In this document: piece after piece, positions 18,486 to 27,485 of the stretch | Layout: each line of letters opens with the position of its first letter | Position numbering within the stretch: position 1 is the first letter of the stretch | NCBI GenBank assembly: GCA_040385645.1 | Contig: JAZKGZ010000014.1 | Span: 150,579-214,578, forward strand | From: JANXSS01 sp040385645 | GTDB lineage: Bacteria; Pseudomonadota; Gammaproteobacteria; Burkholderiales; Burkholderiaceae_D | Length of the DNA: 64,000 nucleotides | Direction: 5' to 3' | Notes under the pieces: model-generated | Told to the model about the DNA's origin: nothing | Seen by the model: only the letters and a program-made list of their open reading frames with translations | The model's database searches: none | Translations under genes and position numbers: made by a program

Positions 18486-20053
18486 ATGCCCACCGACACC
18501 TCTTTACCTAACGATATCGACGCTCTCAAAGCCCTGGTGCTGGCGCAACGGGTATCGATGGATCAAATGTCGGCAGCGCTTGCATCCCGAGCGCTGGAGG
18601 TGGAACAACTCAAACTGCTCATTGCCAAGCTCCAGCGCATGCAGTTCGGTCGCAAGTCCGAGAAGATCGACCGGCAGATCGAGAAACTGGAATGCCGCCT
18701 GGAAGACTTGCTAGCTGAAGAGGGGGTAATTGATGCAGCACCACCTACAGTAGCACCACCGCCAGTTGCACCCTTGACCAAACGCGCCGCTTCGACCCGG
18801 CCGCCGCTCCCGCCAGAATTGCCGCGTGAAGACCACATCATCGAGCCGGCCGAACTGGCCTGCCCGCAATGTGGCGGCACTCTCAAGCAATTGGGTGAGG
18901 ATATCTCCGAGCAGCTTGAAATCGTCAGCTCCGCCTTCAAGGTCATCCGGCACATCCGCCGCAAGAAGGCATGCGCCTGCTGCGACTGCATCGTGCAAGC
19001 GGCGGCACCCAGCCGGCCAATTCTGCGCGGGGTGGCCGGGCCTGGTTTGCTGGCCCATATCCTGGTGTCGAAATTTGCTGACCATCAACCGCTGTACCGG
19101 CAGTCGGCCATTTACGCTCGGCAAGGTGTAGAGATCGACGTTCCAGTATGGGGCGTTGGGTCGGCGCGTGCGCCACCCTCATGCATCCGTTGGTCGACGC
19201 CGTACGCCGGCACATCATGGCAGGCGCCAAGTTGCATGCCGACGATACGCCGGTGCCGGTTCTGGCAGCTGGCAATGGCCAGACCAAGACCGGGCAGTTG
19301 TGGACGTACGTGCGGGACGACCGCACCTGGGGATCAGACGTCCCGCCGGCGGTCTGGTTTGCCTATACGCCAGACCGCAAGGGCATTCACCCGCAGACCC
19401 ACCTGGCCAATTTCACCGGTATTCTCCAAGCCGACGCGTACGCCGGGTTCAACCTCGTGTATGAGAGCGGCCGTGTACAGGAAGCGGCATGCTGGGCGCA
19501 TACCCGCCGCAAATTCCATGATCTGCACGTGGTGCATGCCACGCCCACCACCACCGAAGCGTTGCGAAGAATCGCTGAGTTGTATGCCATCGAAGAACAA
19601 ATCCGGGGTCAACCCCCGGACATGCGCCGCCAAGTTCGCCAGCAGCAGGCACTACCACGACTGATCGAGTTCGAAGCTTGGTTACGGGCACGATTGCCCA
19701 CCCTGTCGGCCAAGTCAGATACGACCCGGGCGATCAACTATGCCTTGAATCAATGGCAGGCATTGCTGTTGTATTGCGAACAGGGTGTGGCCGAGATCGA
19801 TAATAATGCTGCCGAACGAGCGTTACGATCGGTGGCGTTAGGTAGAAAGAATTTCCTGTTCATGGGGGCCGACAGTGGTGGTGAGCGTGCTGCGGCGATG
19901 TACACGTTGATTGGTACGGCCAAACTCAACGGCATCGATCCGCAAGCTTACTTGCGCCACGTGCTCACGCACATCGCCGACCATCCAATCAATAGGATTG
20001 ACGAACTACTGCCCTGGAATGTCGCTGCTGCACTTACCCCTGCAAACACTTAA
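18486..20053 (+). pseudogene. tnpC: IS66 transposase TnpC, frameshifted
   Basis: The gene begins MPTDTSLPNDIDALKALVLAQRV with a leucine-zipper-like coiled coil and a zinc-finger region (CPQCGG ... KKACACCDC). The frame breaks near 19140, after YARQGVEIDV. The protein continues in another frame from 19148 (MGRWVGACATLMHPL), which holds the DDE catalytic region (LHADDTPVPVL, ADAYAGF and NNAAERALRSVALGRKNFLFMG). Restoring one base between GAC and GTT at about 19138-19140 would rejoin the frames (D-R-S-S-M-G-R-W). Either a real inactivating deletion or a sequencing error. Confidence 0.9.
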
Positions 20054-20188
20054 CTAAGCAGTTCAATATCTGTAATCGGTGGGGCGAGAATTTGATCCCA
20101 AGCGTTCGATCAAGGCATCACCAATAACACCTTGGCATGGCTAGGGAAAAAATAGCCTGGGTCAAGACGGTGCTGATGCGCCGCTTAC

Positions 20189-20196
20189 GGCAGGCC
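20189..20196. repeat. 8-bp target-site duplication, right of IS66
   Basis: GGCAGGCC, identical to 17600-17607, immediately outside the right inverted repeat. Confidence 0.93.
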
Positions 20197-20253
20197 GAAG
20201 CTCCAAACATGCTCTCTTTTGCCATTCGAATTTCATTGTTCCCACATTATTTG

Positions 20254-20319
20254 CCACCCTGCTACCACCCTGCTACCACCCTGCTACCACCCTGCTACCA
20301 CCCTGCTACCACCCTGCTA
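20254..20319. repeat. 11-bp tandem repeat running into the assembly gap
   Basis: Six exact head-to-tail copies of CCACCCTGCTA are visible before the N run. The sequence right after the gap begins ccaccatctc, which could be a decayed unit. The true array length is unknown. Open frames here are repeat artefacts. Confidence 0.92.
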
Positions 20320-20419
20320 NNNNNNNNNNNNNNNNNNNNNNNNNNNNNNNNNNNNNNNNNNNNNNNNNNNNNNNNNNNNNNNNNNNNNNNNNNNNNNNNN
20401 NNNNNNNNNNNNNNNNNNN
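20320..20419. other. Assembly gap (100 N)
   Basis: Exactly 100 N bases, the usual placeholder for a scaffold gap of unknown size. It sits inside the tandem repeat, which explains the failed assembly. Genes could be missing here. Confidence 0.98.
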
Positions 20420-20518
20420 CCACCATCTCTACACTATGCCGCCATAATGCTCACACTATCTTGGTGAGATGCGCTGTATTTTCCATAGTCTTGCAAAGAC
20501 GAGTAGCCGGCAAGGGCG

Positions 20519-20543
20519 GTGGATAACGCGTAGCGTTATCCAC
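20519..20543. repeat. 11-bp perfect hairpin
   Basis: GTGGATAACGC, loop gta, GCGTTATCCAC. Both arms contain TTATCCAC (one on each strand), close to the DnaA box. Short hairpins of this form also occur as REP-like intergenic repeats in Proteobacteria. Role unknown. Confidence 0.55.
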
Positions 20544-20655
20544 GGGTCGCGCAGCGCCTTGGCGCGGAATATTGGCATAGGCTGCTGCCAGTATGGCGGG
20601 CTTTCTGTTCTGCCTTTCCCGTCCTTGCTTTGCCGTTGTATGTTCCAGTAAAGAT

Positions 20656-20928
20656 ATGAGTAGACAACAATCGCGGCTACTGGAATTGCCCACTAAACGG
20701 CATACCCAAGCAAGTAATAACGAGTGGCTGAAAGACAGCGTTATAAGGTCACTAAACCGACTGCAAGGCCGACCCATCCCTCCGACCGTGCTGAGTGATC
20801 CTGCGCTTGAACTAAGCAACACCGTTTTTCGTCGTTATGTCAGTTTTGAAATTTGGGATCGTGGCTTATCCCTGAGTTTGAGCAGCAGCCGAATGACGGT
20901 TGTCGCTGGCTTGTTGGCTGAGCAGTGA
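20656..20928 (+). CDS. Hypothetical protein
   Basis: About 90 residues from an ATG at 20656 (MSRQQSRLLELPTKRHTQ), with a weak AAAG ribosome site. No family recognised. Its last 60 bases overlap the 3' end of the TraD-like gene on the other strand, so one 3' end may be overcalled. It sits in the mobilization region next to the repeat gap. Confidence 0.4.
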   Translation: MSRQQSRLLELPTKRHTQASNNEWLKDSVIRSLNRLQGRPIPPTVLSDPALELSNTVFRRYVSFEIWDRGLSLSLSSSRMTVVAGLLAEQ

Positions 20929-21207
20929 GTCTCCAATTGTTTTCCAGCGGGTGGTCGCTTGCAGGTCTTGTTGCTGCTTCGATGCGTCAATCAACACGCC
21001 CATCAAAACTCCCTTATCGCAATCAGCCAGACCAGCAAGAACGATTAGGCCGCCGAGCCTGATTTTCTTGTTCGCATCTTCCTGTCTATTGAGTTTTTTG
21101 ATTGCCGCTTTTTCGCGTGATTCTTGTTTTGCTTTCAGGGCTTTAAGTTGCTTCAGCTTGGTTTCGGCCTCGGCCACCCGGTCTTCGATCGGTTTACGTG
21201 TTGGCAT
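20866..21207 (-). CDS. TraD-like mobilization accessory protein
   Basis: 113 residues. A basic, coiled-coil N-terminus (PIEDRVAEAETKLKQLKALKAKQESREKAAIKKLNRQEDANKKIRLGGLIVLAGL) leads to a short hydrophobic stretch and a variable tail. This matches the small TraD (TraC/TraD-type) proteins encoded divergently from TraA relaxases on Ti-like and IncQ-like mobilizable replicons. It would help relaxosome assembly at oriT. It diverges from the relaxase gene, with the candidate oriT between. Confidence 0.7.
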   Translation of the reverse strand: MPTRKPIEDRVAEAETKLKQLKALKAKQESREKAAIKKLNRQEDANKKIRLGGLIVLAGLADCDKGVLMGVLIDASKQQQDLQATTRWKTIGDSLLSQQASDNRHSAAAQTQG

Positions 21208-21717
21208 TTTTTAAAATCCAGTTTGGGTATTTGTCGGCCAAATTATGTAAGTTATTAACAGCCTACGCAACGTATAAAAATCAAAATGCTATTTATTGAA
21301 AATTTAGTTGTTTCCGTGCGCTTTCGTTTTGATATTTCGCTAGGCGGTACTGGTCGATGTTTAGCGGCTTGAAGGGTGAGATGGGGATGAATTAGTGGGC
21401 GATGATAAAGAATTTTTCTGTGTCGTAACGAGTGTAATTTTCAGATTTCATAGGAGCCTTTGATATTCTAAGCTTTTTGGCTTTAGGTTATCTGTTGCTC
21501 AAGGTAGTTCGAATATTTACGGCATTTGTTCGGTTCTTTGTGTCGCCATTTTGGTTTTGATGGTTTTTAGATACTTAGTTGTTTGTAGTATAGTTTTTTA
21601 CTGTTATCAGCCTATTAAATAATGTTTAAATGGTTGTTTATATCATGTTTTATTTATAGTATTTAAGGTATTATTTACGGCGCAAATGGTTAAAACGAGG
21701 TGTTCTCCTGATGAAAG
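21208..21717. other. AT-rich intergenic region upstream of oriT
   Basis: About 510 bases, strongly AT-rich from 21540 to 21690, without a credible gene. It separates the divergent TraD-like and TraA genes and probably holds their promoters. Confidence 0.6.
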
Positions 21718-21757
21718 AAGGGCGCACTGAGAGTAATCCCTGGGGATTACGTGCGCC
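21718..21757 (-). other. Candidate oriT with RSF1010/Ti-like nic sequence
   Basis: On the minus strand an 8-bp stem hairpin (GTAATCCC / GGGATTAC, 2-nt loop, 21733-21750) is followed after 4 bases by AGTGCGCCCTT (21728-21718). That closely matches the conserved MOBQ nic core AAGTGCGCCCT of RSF1010 and Ti-type plasmids, which also follows a hairpin. Outer 7-bp arms GGCGCAC/GTGCGCC (21721-21727, 21751-21757) enclose the structure. It lies about 80 bp before the start of a TraA-type relaxase. Nicking is inferred, not shown. Confidence 0.75.
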
Positions 21758-21835
21758 TTACCGGGGGTCGCTTGCCGCGAGCCAAAAATCAAAAACCAAC
21801 GACTTCGATGGCGTCTTTAATGGGAGGTATTTTCG

Positions 21836-24800
21836 GTGGAACTGCAGTTCGGTCGATGTGCCCACAAAAGCGGCCTATCGCGCAGCGAGGGGCGTAGTTC
21901 GACCGCCGCCGCTGCTTACCGCTCGGGTCTTGAGATCACCGACGAACGCACGGGCGTGGTCTTCGACTACACCCGCAAAAGCGGCATCGAGCATTCAGAA
22001 ATCATCGTGCCGGATGGCGCACACCATGACCTCAAGTGCATGGCCGACCTATCTCGCTCAGACGACAAGGCGGAACGCGCCAAAGGGCAGGGCGAGTTCT
22101 GGAACGCGAACGAGAAAGCGCACAAGCGTGGCGACAGCATCACGGCACGAGAAATTGAAGTGGATTTCCCGCATGAACTGGGCGCAGATGATCGCAAACT
22201 ACTTGCGCTTAAATTTGGAGCTGAGCTTGCGAACAAGTGGGGTGTGGGCGTGCAAGTGTCCATTCACGAGCCGCGCACTGTTACTGACGAGGAGTTGGAA
22301 AAGAACCCAGATCAGTTTTACATCATCGACGCGGACACAGGCCGCAAACATAACGGTAATTGGCATTGCCATTACCTGATGACCACCAAAGAAGTGAGTA
22401 CGCGCGGATTCGGAAACAAGGTCAAGGAGCTTGACCCAAAGGAACGGCAGTTTAAGTCCGCATTGGAAAACCCGGCTGAATGGAACCGTCCCCGCTGGGA
22501 AAACACGGTGCAGGCCAAACTCGACGAATGCGGAATCAACAAGCTTTACTCGACCAGTACGAAAGATGAAATCAAAAAACTATTGATCGAACGCGGCGAG
22601 TTTGAACAAGCCGCCAAGATTGGCGAGCCGACCAAGCACATGGGGCCGCACGCATCGGCAATGGAGCGCAAAGGCGTGCAAACCAAAATCGGCGACAAAA
22701 ACCGGACGATCAAAATGGAAAACGGCCAGCACGTCGAGCGCGCCGATTTAGCCACCCGCGTTCTGAACAAGCTGACCGACCAGCAAAGCGTTTTCACCGA
22801 ACGCGATTTGTACCGTGAAATTTGCAAAAACGCCGACGACCGTTTGGGCGATCAACTGCACGAAACCGTTGCACAGTGCGTGGGCCGCTCTGACGTGGTG
22901 TTGCTGGGTACTGATGACAAGGGTAACGTCAGGATGACCACCAAGGGCATGCAGAACATGGAACGCCGGATGGTCGATCAATCAACCGCACGCAAGGGCG
23001 AAGGGCGGCACCCAGTTGATAGTCTCCTGCTATACAAGCACGCAGAAAAAAACGGACTATCGGACGAACAGACAAAAGCGCTGCACCACATGAGCGGCAA
23101 AGGTGGCGTTTCACTGGTAGAAGGTATGGCCGGAACGGGCAAATCCACTATGATGAAAGCCGCACATTCTGCATGGAAAGAAGCGGGCTATGAAGTGCGC
23201 GGTGCAGCACTGGCGGGTAAAGCTGCCGATGGATTGGAAGAAAGCAGCGGCATCAAGTCGCAAACTGTCGCATCACTGTTGATGCAGCTGGACAGTGGTC
23301 GAATCAAGCTCACCAGCAAAACTATTCTAGCCGTGGATGAATCTGGGATGCTTTCCAGCATTTTGACTTCGCGCCTTGTCGATCACACAGCCAAAGCCGG
23401 GGCAAAACTGGTTTTGATTGGTGATGACCGTCAGTTGCAGCCAATACAGGCGGGCGGCGCATTCAAAGCAATCAAGGATAAATTGGGCGCTGGCAAGCTG
23501 TCCACGATCTATCGTCAGAAGGACGAATGGGCGCGCAGTGCTGTGCATAAATTCGCAGATGGAAAAGCTGGACGGGCTATCTCTGACTATTCCGCAAGAG
23601 GTTTGGTGCATGTCGGTGCAAATGTCGATGACACGATAATGCAACTTGTCAGCGATTGGAATAAAGAGCGTACCGACGACGGGCGAAGCGCTGTCATGTT
23701 GGCAGGCACCCGAAAGGAGGTTCAAGCACTCAATCAGTTGGCCCGTGCTGAGCGCGTGCAGTTGGGCGAGATTGAGCAGGGAGAGTGCGTCAAGACGGAA
23801 CAGGGCGAACGTGAATTTTCAAAAGGCGACCGGGTTGTTTTCCTCAAAAATGATAAAGCTACCGGAGTAAAAAACGGCGGGCTGGGCACCGTCGAAAACA
23901 TCGAGCGCGACGGCAAGAACTCTTGCCGAATGTCAGTTAGGCGTGATGACGGCAAGCTGGTGACGTTCAGCACGGGAGATTACGACCATATTGACCACGG
24001 ATATGCATCTACGGTTCATAAGGCGCAGGGCGTGACTGTAAATCGTGCCTATGTGCTTTCCGGCTCTATGCACAATCGGGAGCTATCTTATGTGTCCATG
24101 TCGCGTTCACGTCAGGAAACGAAGCTCTACGTCGATTCTAGTAAATACAAATCTGCCGCTGCATTAGTGCGGCAAATGAACACGTCGCACCAGAAGGGCA
24201 CGACTCTGGACGCTTACAAATCCGACCGCAAAAACGAGCAACAGCCGATACCGACCAAAGATGAATTAGTACAGCGATTACGCTCAAAAATCGACTCACA
24301 TGCCAAGCAGCAAGGGCCAACAGCACCGCCAGAGCTAAAACAGCCGACACGTGAAGCCAACAAGCTAGTCGAATCAGCACTGCGCCAGATGACCGCAGAG
24401 GAACAGCAGCTGGCACTATCAAAGCCAGAACCCCAACTACCGAATCGGGAACTGATAGAAACGCGAGCCATTAATGGACACGCCAAGGCGTACCGGGCCA
24501 ACCTGCAAAGCAAATTCAAAGAGCAGCATGGCGATCGGCCAGACGCACGGGAAAGCAATTTCGTCGCCCGTTTTGGAGCTGCGGCACGCGCTGAAAAATG
24601 GGATCGTAAACACAGCGAAGTCGAAATCGCAGTGAAAGCCAAAATCGAATTTTTGTGGAGTGATGACCCTTGGGCCATCAATTTCCGCAAATCTGCTTGG
24701 GACCCTGTCCAGCAGAAGCATGAAGCTGAACATTCCCTATGGGCCAGCGACCGGTGGGCAGCAGTTGCCCAGCGGTCGTTGGGCGTGCAATTGCCGAGAC

Positions 24801-24997
24801 TGCAGGAGAAAACCATCAGAAGCAACCCAGTCGAATCAAACCATGAGAAGCAAATAAACCAAACGAACACACAGTGGTTCAAGCGGCAGGCCGAAGTTCA
24901 AAAACTAGCGCAAAAGCGGGAGCGCACAAATGAGCAAAAACAGGAGCAGAACCGCAGCCCACTGCAAGGACCTGGCGGCATGGAAATGGACCTGTAA
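21836..24997 (+). CDS. traA: TraA-type MOBQ relaxase with RecD-like helicase domain
   Basis: 1053 residues. The N-terminal MobA/MobL relaxase domain spans roughly residues 1-250, with the metal-binding histidines in NGNWHCHYLMTTKE. The helicase part has Walker A at about residues 430-438 (GMAGTGKST), Walker B-like AVDESGMLSS, VLIGDDRQLQPIQ and the UvrD_C_2-type end (HGYASTVHKAQGVTVNRAYVLSG, SYVSMSRSR). The GTG start has GGGAGG 8 nt upstream. It would nick oriT, stay covalently bound to the 5' end and unwind DNA for transfer through a helper's secretion system. Same architecture as Ti-plasmid TraA. Confidence 0.93.
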   Translation: MELQFGRCAHKSGLSRSEGRSSTAAAAYRSGLEITDERTGVVFDYTRKSGIEHSEIIVPDGAHHDLKCMADLSRSDDKAERAKGQGEFWNANEKAHKRGDSITAREIEVDFPHELGADDRKLLALKFGAELANKWGVGVQVSIHEPRTVTDEELEKNPDQFYIIDADTGRKHNGNWHCHYLMTTKEVSTRGFGNKVKELDPKERQFKSALENPAEWNRPRWENTVQAKLDECGINKLYSTSTKDEIKKLLIERGEFEQAAKIGEPTKHMGPHASAMERKGVQTKIGDKNRTIKMENGQHVERADLATRVLNKLTDQQSVFTERDLYREICKNADDRLGDQLHETVAQCVGRSDVVLLGTDDKGNVRMTTKGMQNMERRMVDQSTARKGEGRHPVDSLLLYKHAEKNGLSDEQTKALHHMSGKGGVSLVEGMAGTGKSTMMKAAHSAWKEAGYEVRGAALAGKAADGLEESSGIKSQTVASLLMQLDSGRIKLTSKTILAVDESGMLSSILTSRLVDHTAKAGAKLVLIGDDRQLQPIQAGGAFKAIKDKLGAGKLSTIYRQKDEWARSAVHKFADGKAGRAISDYSARGLVHVGANVDDTIMQLVSDWNKERTDDGRSAVMLAGTRKEVQALNQLARAERVQLGEIEQGECVKTEQGEREFSKGDRVVFLKNDKATGVKNGGLGTVENIERDGKNSCRMSVRRDDGKLVTFSTGDYDHIDHGYASTVHKAQGVTVNRAYVLSGSMHNRELSYVSMSRSRQETKLYVDSSKYKSAAALVRQMNTSHQKGTTLDAYKSDRKNEQQPIPTKDELVQRLRSKIDSHAKQQGPTAPPELKQPTREANKLVESALRQMTAEEQQLALSKPEPQLPNRELIETRAINGHAKAYRANLQSKFKEQHGDRPDARESNFVARFGAAARAEKWDRKHSEVEIAVKAKIEFLWSDDPWAINFRKSAWDPVQQKHEAEHSLWASDRWAAVAQRSLGVQLPRLQEKTIRSNPVESNHEKQINQTNTQWFKRQAEVQKLAQKRERTNEQKQEQNRSPLQGPGGMEMDL

Positions 24998-25006
24998 GAG
25001 GACGCA

Positions 25007-25630
25007 ATGAATAAAGATCTCGACAGCGTCGAGGACGCAGCTGCTCAGCTTCTGGGTGCTATCCAAGCAGTTACTAACGACGCATCTTGGCACGTCGCAG
25101 CGTGTCGAGACGATGCCGACCATGCAAGGCAAATTCTTGTCCAACTGGCCAATGATGCCGCCTTGTTGGTAAAAGCGCAGCGGGAAGTATCCCAGCGGTT
25201 GGAGTTGGCCGTTAGCGAAGCCGGCAAGGTGCAGGGGCGGCAGTTAGCCGCCGCCCTTGCCCATGACGCCGCCGACCTGTTCGGCGAGCGTGTATGCGCG
25301 ATGCAAGAGGAAGCAAACCGATTGCTGGCCGTTTATGTCAAAGTCAGGACAGAGCGTGGCGTGGCCCACCATCGCAAGGTTTGGACGTGGGGCACGTTGA
25401 CAGTATGCCTGTCTGCAATTTTGATATGGGGGTGGGTCAATAAATCGCGCGCAGAGGCGGAGCGACCGAATGCAGTGGCTGAGTTTGGCCGGGTATCAGC
25501 CGCCCAACTCTCAAGTTATGGGGCAAATGTGGTTGTCGGCCCTGATGGCGTGTATCTGGTGACACCACGTGGTTTCGATCAAGCCCGGTGTGGAACCGCA
25601 GGTGGTATGCCGTGCTTGCGCTTGCGCTAA
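25007..25630 (+). CDS. Membrane protein downstream of the relaxase
   Basis: 207 residues: an N-terminal helical, Gln/Ala-rich coiled-coil-like region (residues about 5-115), one membrane helix (WTWGTLTVCLSAILIWGWV), then a short C-terminal domain ending CGTAGGMPCLRLR. It starts 9 bp after the relaxase stop with an AGAGG site, so it is in the mobilization operon. Similar membrane-anchored coiled-coil proteins follow MobA/TraA genes, but I do not recognise the exact family. Confidence 0.7.
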   Translation: MNKDLDSVEDAAAQLLGAIQAVTNDASWHVAACRDDADHARQILVQLANDAALLVKAQREVSQRLELAVSEAGKVQGRQLAAALAHDAADLFGERVCAMQEEANRLLAVYVKVRTERGVAHHRKVWTWGTLTVCLSAILIWGWVNKSRAEAERPNAVAEFGRVSAAQLSSYGANVVVGPDGVYLVTPRGFDQARCGTAGGMPCLRLR

Positions 25631-25669
25631 TGAGTTATAGAGTAAATGATTATTTAAGAGGATAAAACT

Positions 25670-25777
25670 ATGAATGTTTGGAAAGTTAACGAGGACACAA
25701 CCACGATGTACCGGGTGTTTCCTGACAAGATCGAAGCCGGCCCGGCAGTCGTGTACGAATCGTTGCGCAACGCGTGA
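25670..25777 (+). CDS. Very small ORF, possibly truncated
   Basis: 35 codons (MNVWKVNEDTTTMYRVF ... YESLRNA) with AGAGGA about 8 nt before the ATG. The good ribosome site suggests a genuine gene start whose 3' part was lost. No family recognised. Confidence 0.35.
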   Translation: MNVWKVNEDTTTMYRVFPDKIEAGPAVVYESLRNA

Positions 25778-25886
25778 TTTGGTATTAACGGCGCATAAGC
25801 TGGCATGGAATGACGCATAGCTGGCACGTCGTATGTAAGTTGCGATTCGGTCGAACGGAATGTGTCAGATCGTGAATGTCGCAGTT

Positions 25887-25900
25887 CGACCCAAAGCGGA
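25887..25900 (+). repeat. Recurring intergenic motif CGACCCAAAGCGGA, copy A
   Basis: CGACCCAAAGCGGA followed by CGTTGG. Related copies occur at 32911, 33255, 33694, 34221 and 34588, in each case between small ORFs. Confidence 0.55.
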
Positions 25901-25998
25901 CGTTGGCAAACTCGGCGGGCGAGGTCGTTCAAAGCCTGAATCCCTTCCATCCGTGGTTCTGTCAGCCAGAGCGCTTCTGGCTGGAAGACGACGGATGG

Positions 25999-26346
25999 TT
26001 AACCTAACCGGCACGATTTAATTCGAAGATCGTTTCCAATCTGGGCTCCGAAAAATACGAGCATTGCAAAAACCGCTAACAGTGGAAGTGACATTAACGC
26101 GAACCCATAGGTGACCACAATCACCGGAGACATCAACACCAACATGCCGTAAAAGGCTCCCAAGCCAATGGCCATATGCATTTCCCGGTCAACAAAAACC
26201 CCCTGGCACATTCCTATCGCCAGTCCAGACAAAACGATTGCTAGAAGCCTAACAATTCCAGAAAAATTCTCAAGTTCTGTGTAGTTGAGAAATGCAACGA
26301 AACATGTGATGACAGCGCTAAAGAGCCCGGTCTTAATTTTGCTCAT
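25999..26346 (-). CDS. Hypothetical multi-pass membrane protein
   Basis: About 115 residues from the ATG at 26346, which has AGAGG 5 nt upstream; a GTG two codons earlier is the alternative. Three to four hydrophobic segments (TGLFSAVITCFVAFL, IVRLLAIVLSGLAIGM, MLVLMSPVIVVTYGFALMSLPLLAVFAML). No recognised family. Confidence 0.6.
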   Translation of the reverse strand: MSKIKTGLFSAVITCFVAFLNYTELENFSGIVRLLAIVLSGLAIGMCQGVFVDREMHMAIGLGAFYGMLVLMSPVIVVTYGFALMSLPLLAVFAMLVFFGAQIGNDLRIKSCRLG

Positions 26347-26532
26347 TGACACCTCTCAAATAGGGTTGGTACACGTCTGCTTTTGGCCGAATCCTGCCTT
26401 CTATTAAATCTCAAGTTGAGATCGCATCTGACAGTGGTAGGCAGGTCAAGTCTGGTTTTCTACAGATTATGGCATTAGTACTTAGCCTTGGGGTGATTTT
26501 CCCCTCCAAACAATCAACCTATGGTTTAACTC

Positions 26533-26557
26533 AAAAGGACCGCGTAAGCGGGCCTTT
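26533..26557. terminator. Terminator-like hairpin
   Basis: AAAAGGACCGC gtaa GCGGGCCTTTT forms an 11-bp stem with one mismatch, flanked by A and T runs, so it could work in both directions. No gene ends right before it on the plus strand, so it may be left over from an earlier arrangement or insulate the downstream SOS cassette. Confidence 0.55.
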
Positions 26558-26619
26558 TGTCAGGTGCATAAATATTTAAAGATTGTTTATAACAAGCGAT
26601 AAAATGTTGCAATTTCGAT

Positions 26620-26895
26620 ATGGATAAAAATATTGTTTTTCCCATTGAAAGCGAAATTCTCCAAAACGATGAATTGTGCAAACTCACCGGCAGGATGCTT
26701 GTGAAGCATCAAATTGCTTGGTTAACTGCAAATGGTTGGAAATTTCATCTAAGCGCTTTAGGTTCACCTATCGTCGGTACTTGGTACGCCCGCATGAAAC
26801 TGGCGGGCATCGAGCCTTCTGACCTTTCAGCAGGTGGCTTGACCGATCGAGCAACATTAGTAAAAGAAGACGAATTGTTTCATGTGATCAATTGA
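26620..26895 (+). CDS. DUF4224-like protein, copy 1
   Basis: 91 residues (MDKNIVFPIESEILQNDELCKLTGRMLVKHQIAWLTANGWKFHLSALGSP). The DELxxLTG ... KQIxWL ... GW pattern is that of DUF4224, short proteins often found with phage or island genes. The frame is intact and closely matches copy 2 at 42333-42608. It lies just upstream of the LexA box of the dead umuDC copy. Function unknown. Confidence 0.75.
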   Translation: MDKNIVFPIESEILQNDELCKLTGRMLVKHQIAWLTANGWKFHLSALGSPIVGTWYARMKLAGIEPSDLSAGGLTDRATLVKEDELFHVIN

Positions 26896-26940
26896 ATAAG
26901 TTGCAAAATTTTCGTAGCAAAAATTACCAATGCGAATATA

Positions 26941-26960
26941 TACTGTATGAAAATACAGTA
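26941..26960. promoter_or_regulatory. LexA (SOS) box, copy 1
   Basis: TACTGTATGAAAATACAGTA fits the LexA consensus CTGT-N8-ACAG with extended TA ends and full dyad symmetry. It sits just before the umuD remnant, at the same place as the box of copy 2. Confidence 0.9.
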
Positions 26961-26979
26961 TATCCATTGAGAATTTATC

Positions 26980-27450
26980 AAGTTGCGTTCGAATTTTTGC
27001 CAGCCGATGTCCATCCGTCAAGCAGTCATTACCTGTGGCCAGCAGCTGACGACCCAGCCCATTGCCTCCGGCCGCTGTTCTGTATGCCAGTGCCGGCCGG
27101 TTTTCCCTCACCAACTGGCGATTACGTTGAAAAAGGGCTGGATCTAAATTCTTATTTGATTCGTAATAAAGCCACCACTTTTTTATCGAGTGAGTGGTAA
27201 CAGCATGGATCTTGCCAATATTCACGACGGCGATACCATTGTCGTTGACGGCTCAATCGACCCCAAGCATGGGCATGTGGTGCTTGCCGTTGTGAACGAC
27301 GATTACACTGTCAAACGGCTATACCGAAAAGATGGCGTCCTTGAGCTTCGCCCCGAAAATCCTGCCTTTAAATCGATCGAGTTTGCTGAAGGCGAAGAAC
27401 TGCAGGTTTGGGGCGTGGTCGTAGGCAGCATCAGGCGGTTTTTCTCGTGA
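26980..27450 (+). pseudogene. umuD: umuD remnant
   Basis: Clearly homologous to the intact umuD at 42693-43166. The ATG is changed to AAG, one base is missing near 26990 and two bases are missing near 27180, which breaks the frame just before the catalytic serine region (SGNSMDLANIHDGD, readable downstream in another frame). The C-terminal half still reads well, indicating fairly recent decay. Confidence 0.9.
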
Positions 27451-27485
27451 CAATCGCTCCGGATCTGGCCAGGTGATCGTCAACG

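Larger units (their letters stand above)
17608..20188 (+). mobile_element. IS66-family insertion sequence
   Basis: 2581 bp. The termini are imperfect inverted repeats of about 28 bp starting GTAAGCGG on both ends, with 23 of 28 positions matching. It is flanked by perfect 8-bp duplications. It carries the three-gene IS66 layout (tnpA, tnpB, tnpC). The intact target duplication argues that this is a simple, relatively recent insertion, but tnpC carries a 1-nt frameshift, so the copy is probably not autonomous now. Confidence 0.95.

Noticed and set aside
20254..20319. CRISPR array
   Set aside because: Units are 11 bp, contiguous, with no spacers.
24214..24882. 222-codon minus-strand frame
   Set aside because: Antisense to the C-terminus of the relaxase-helicase; no support.
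25654..25950. 98-codon minus-strand frame
   Set aside because: No ribosome site, covers a small plus-strand ORF with a good site and the recurring intergenic motif.
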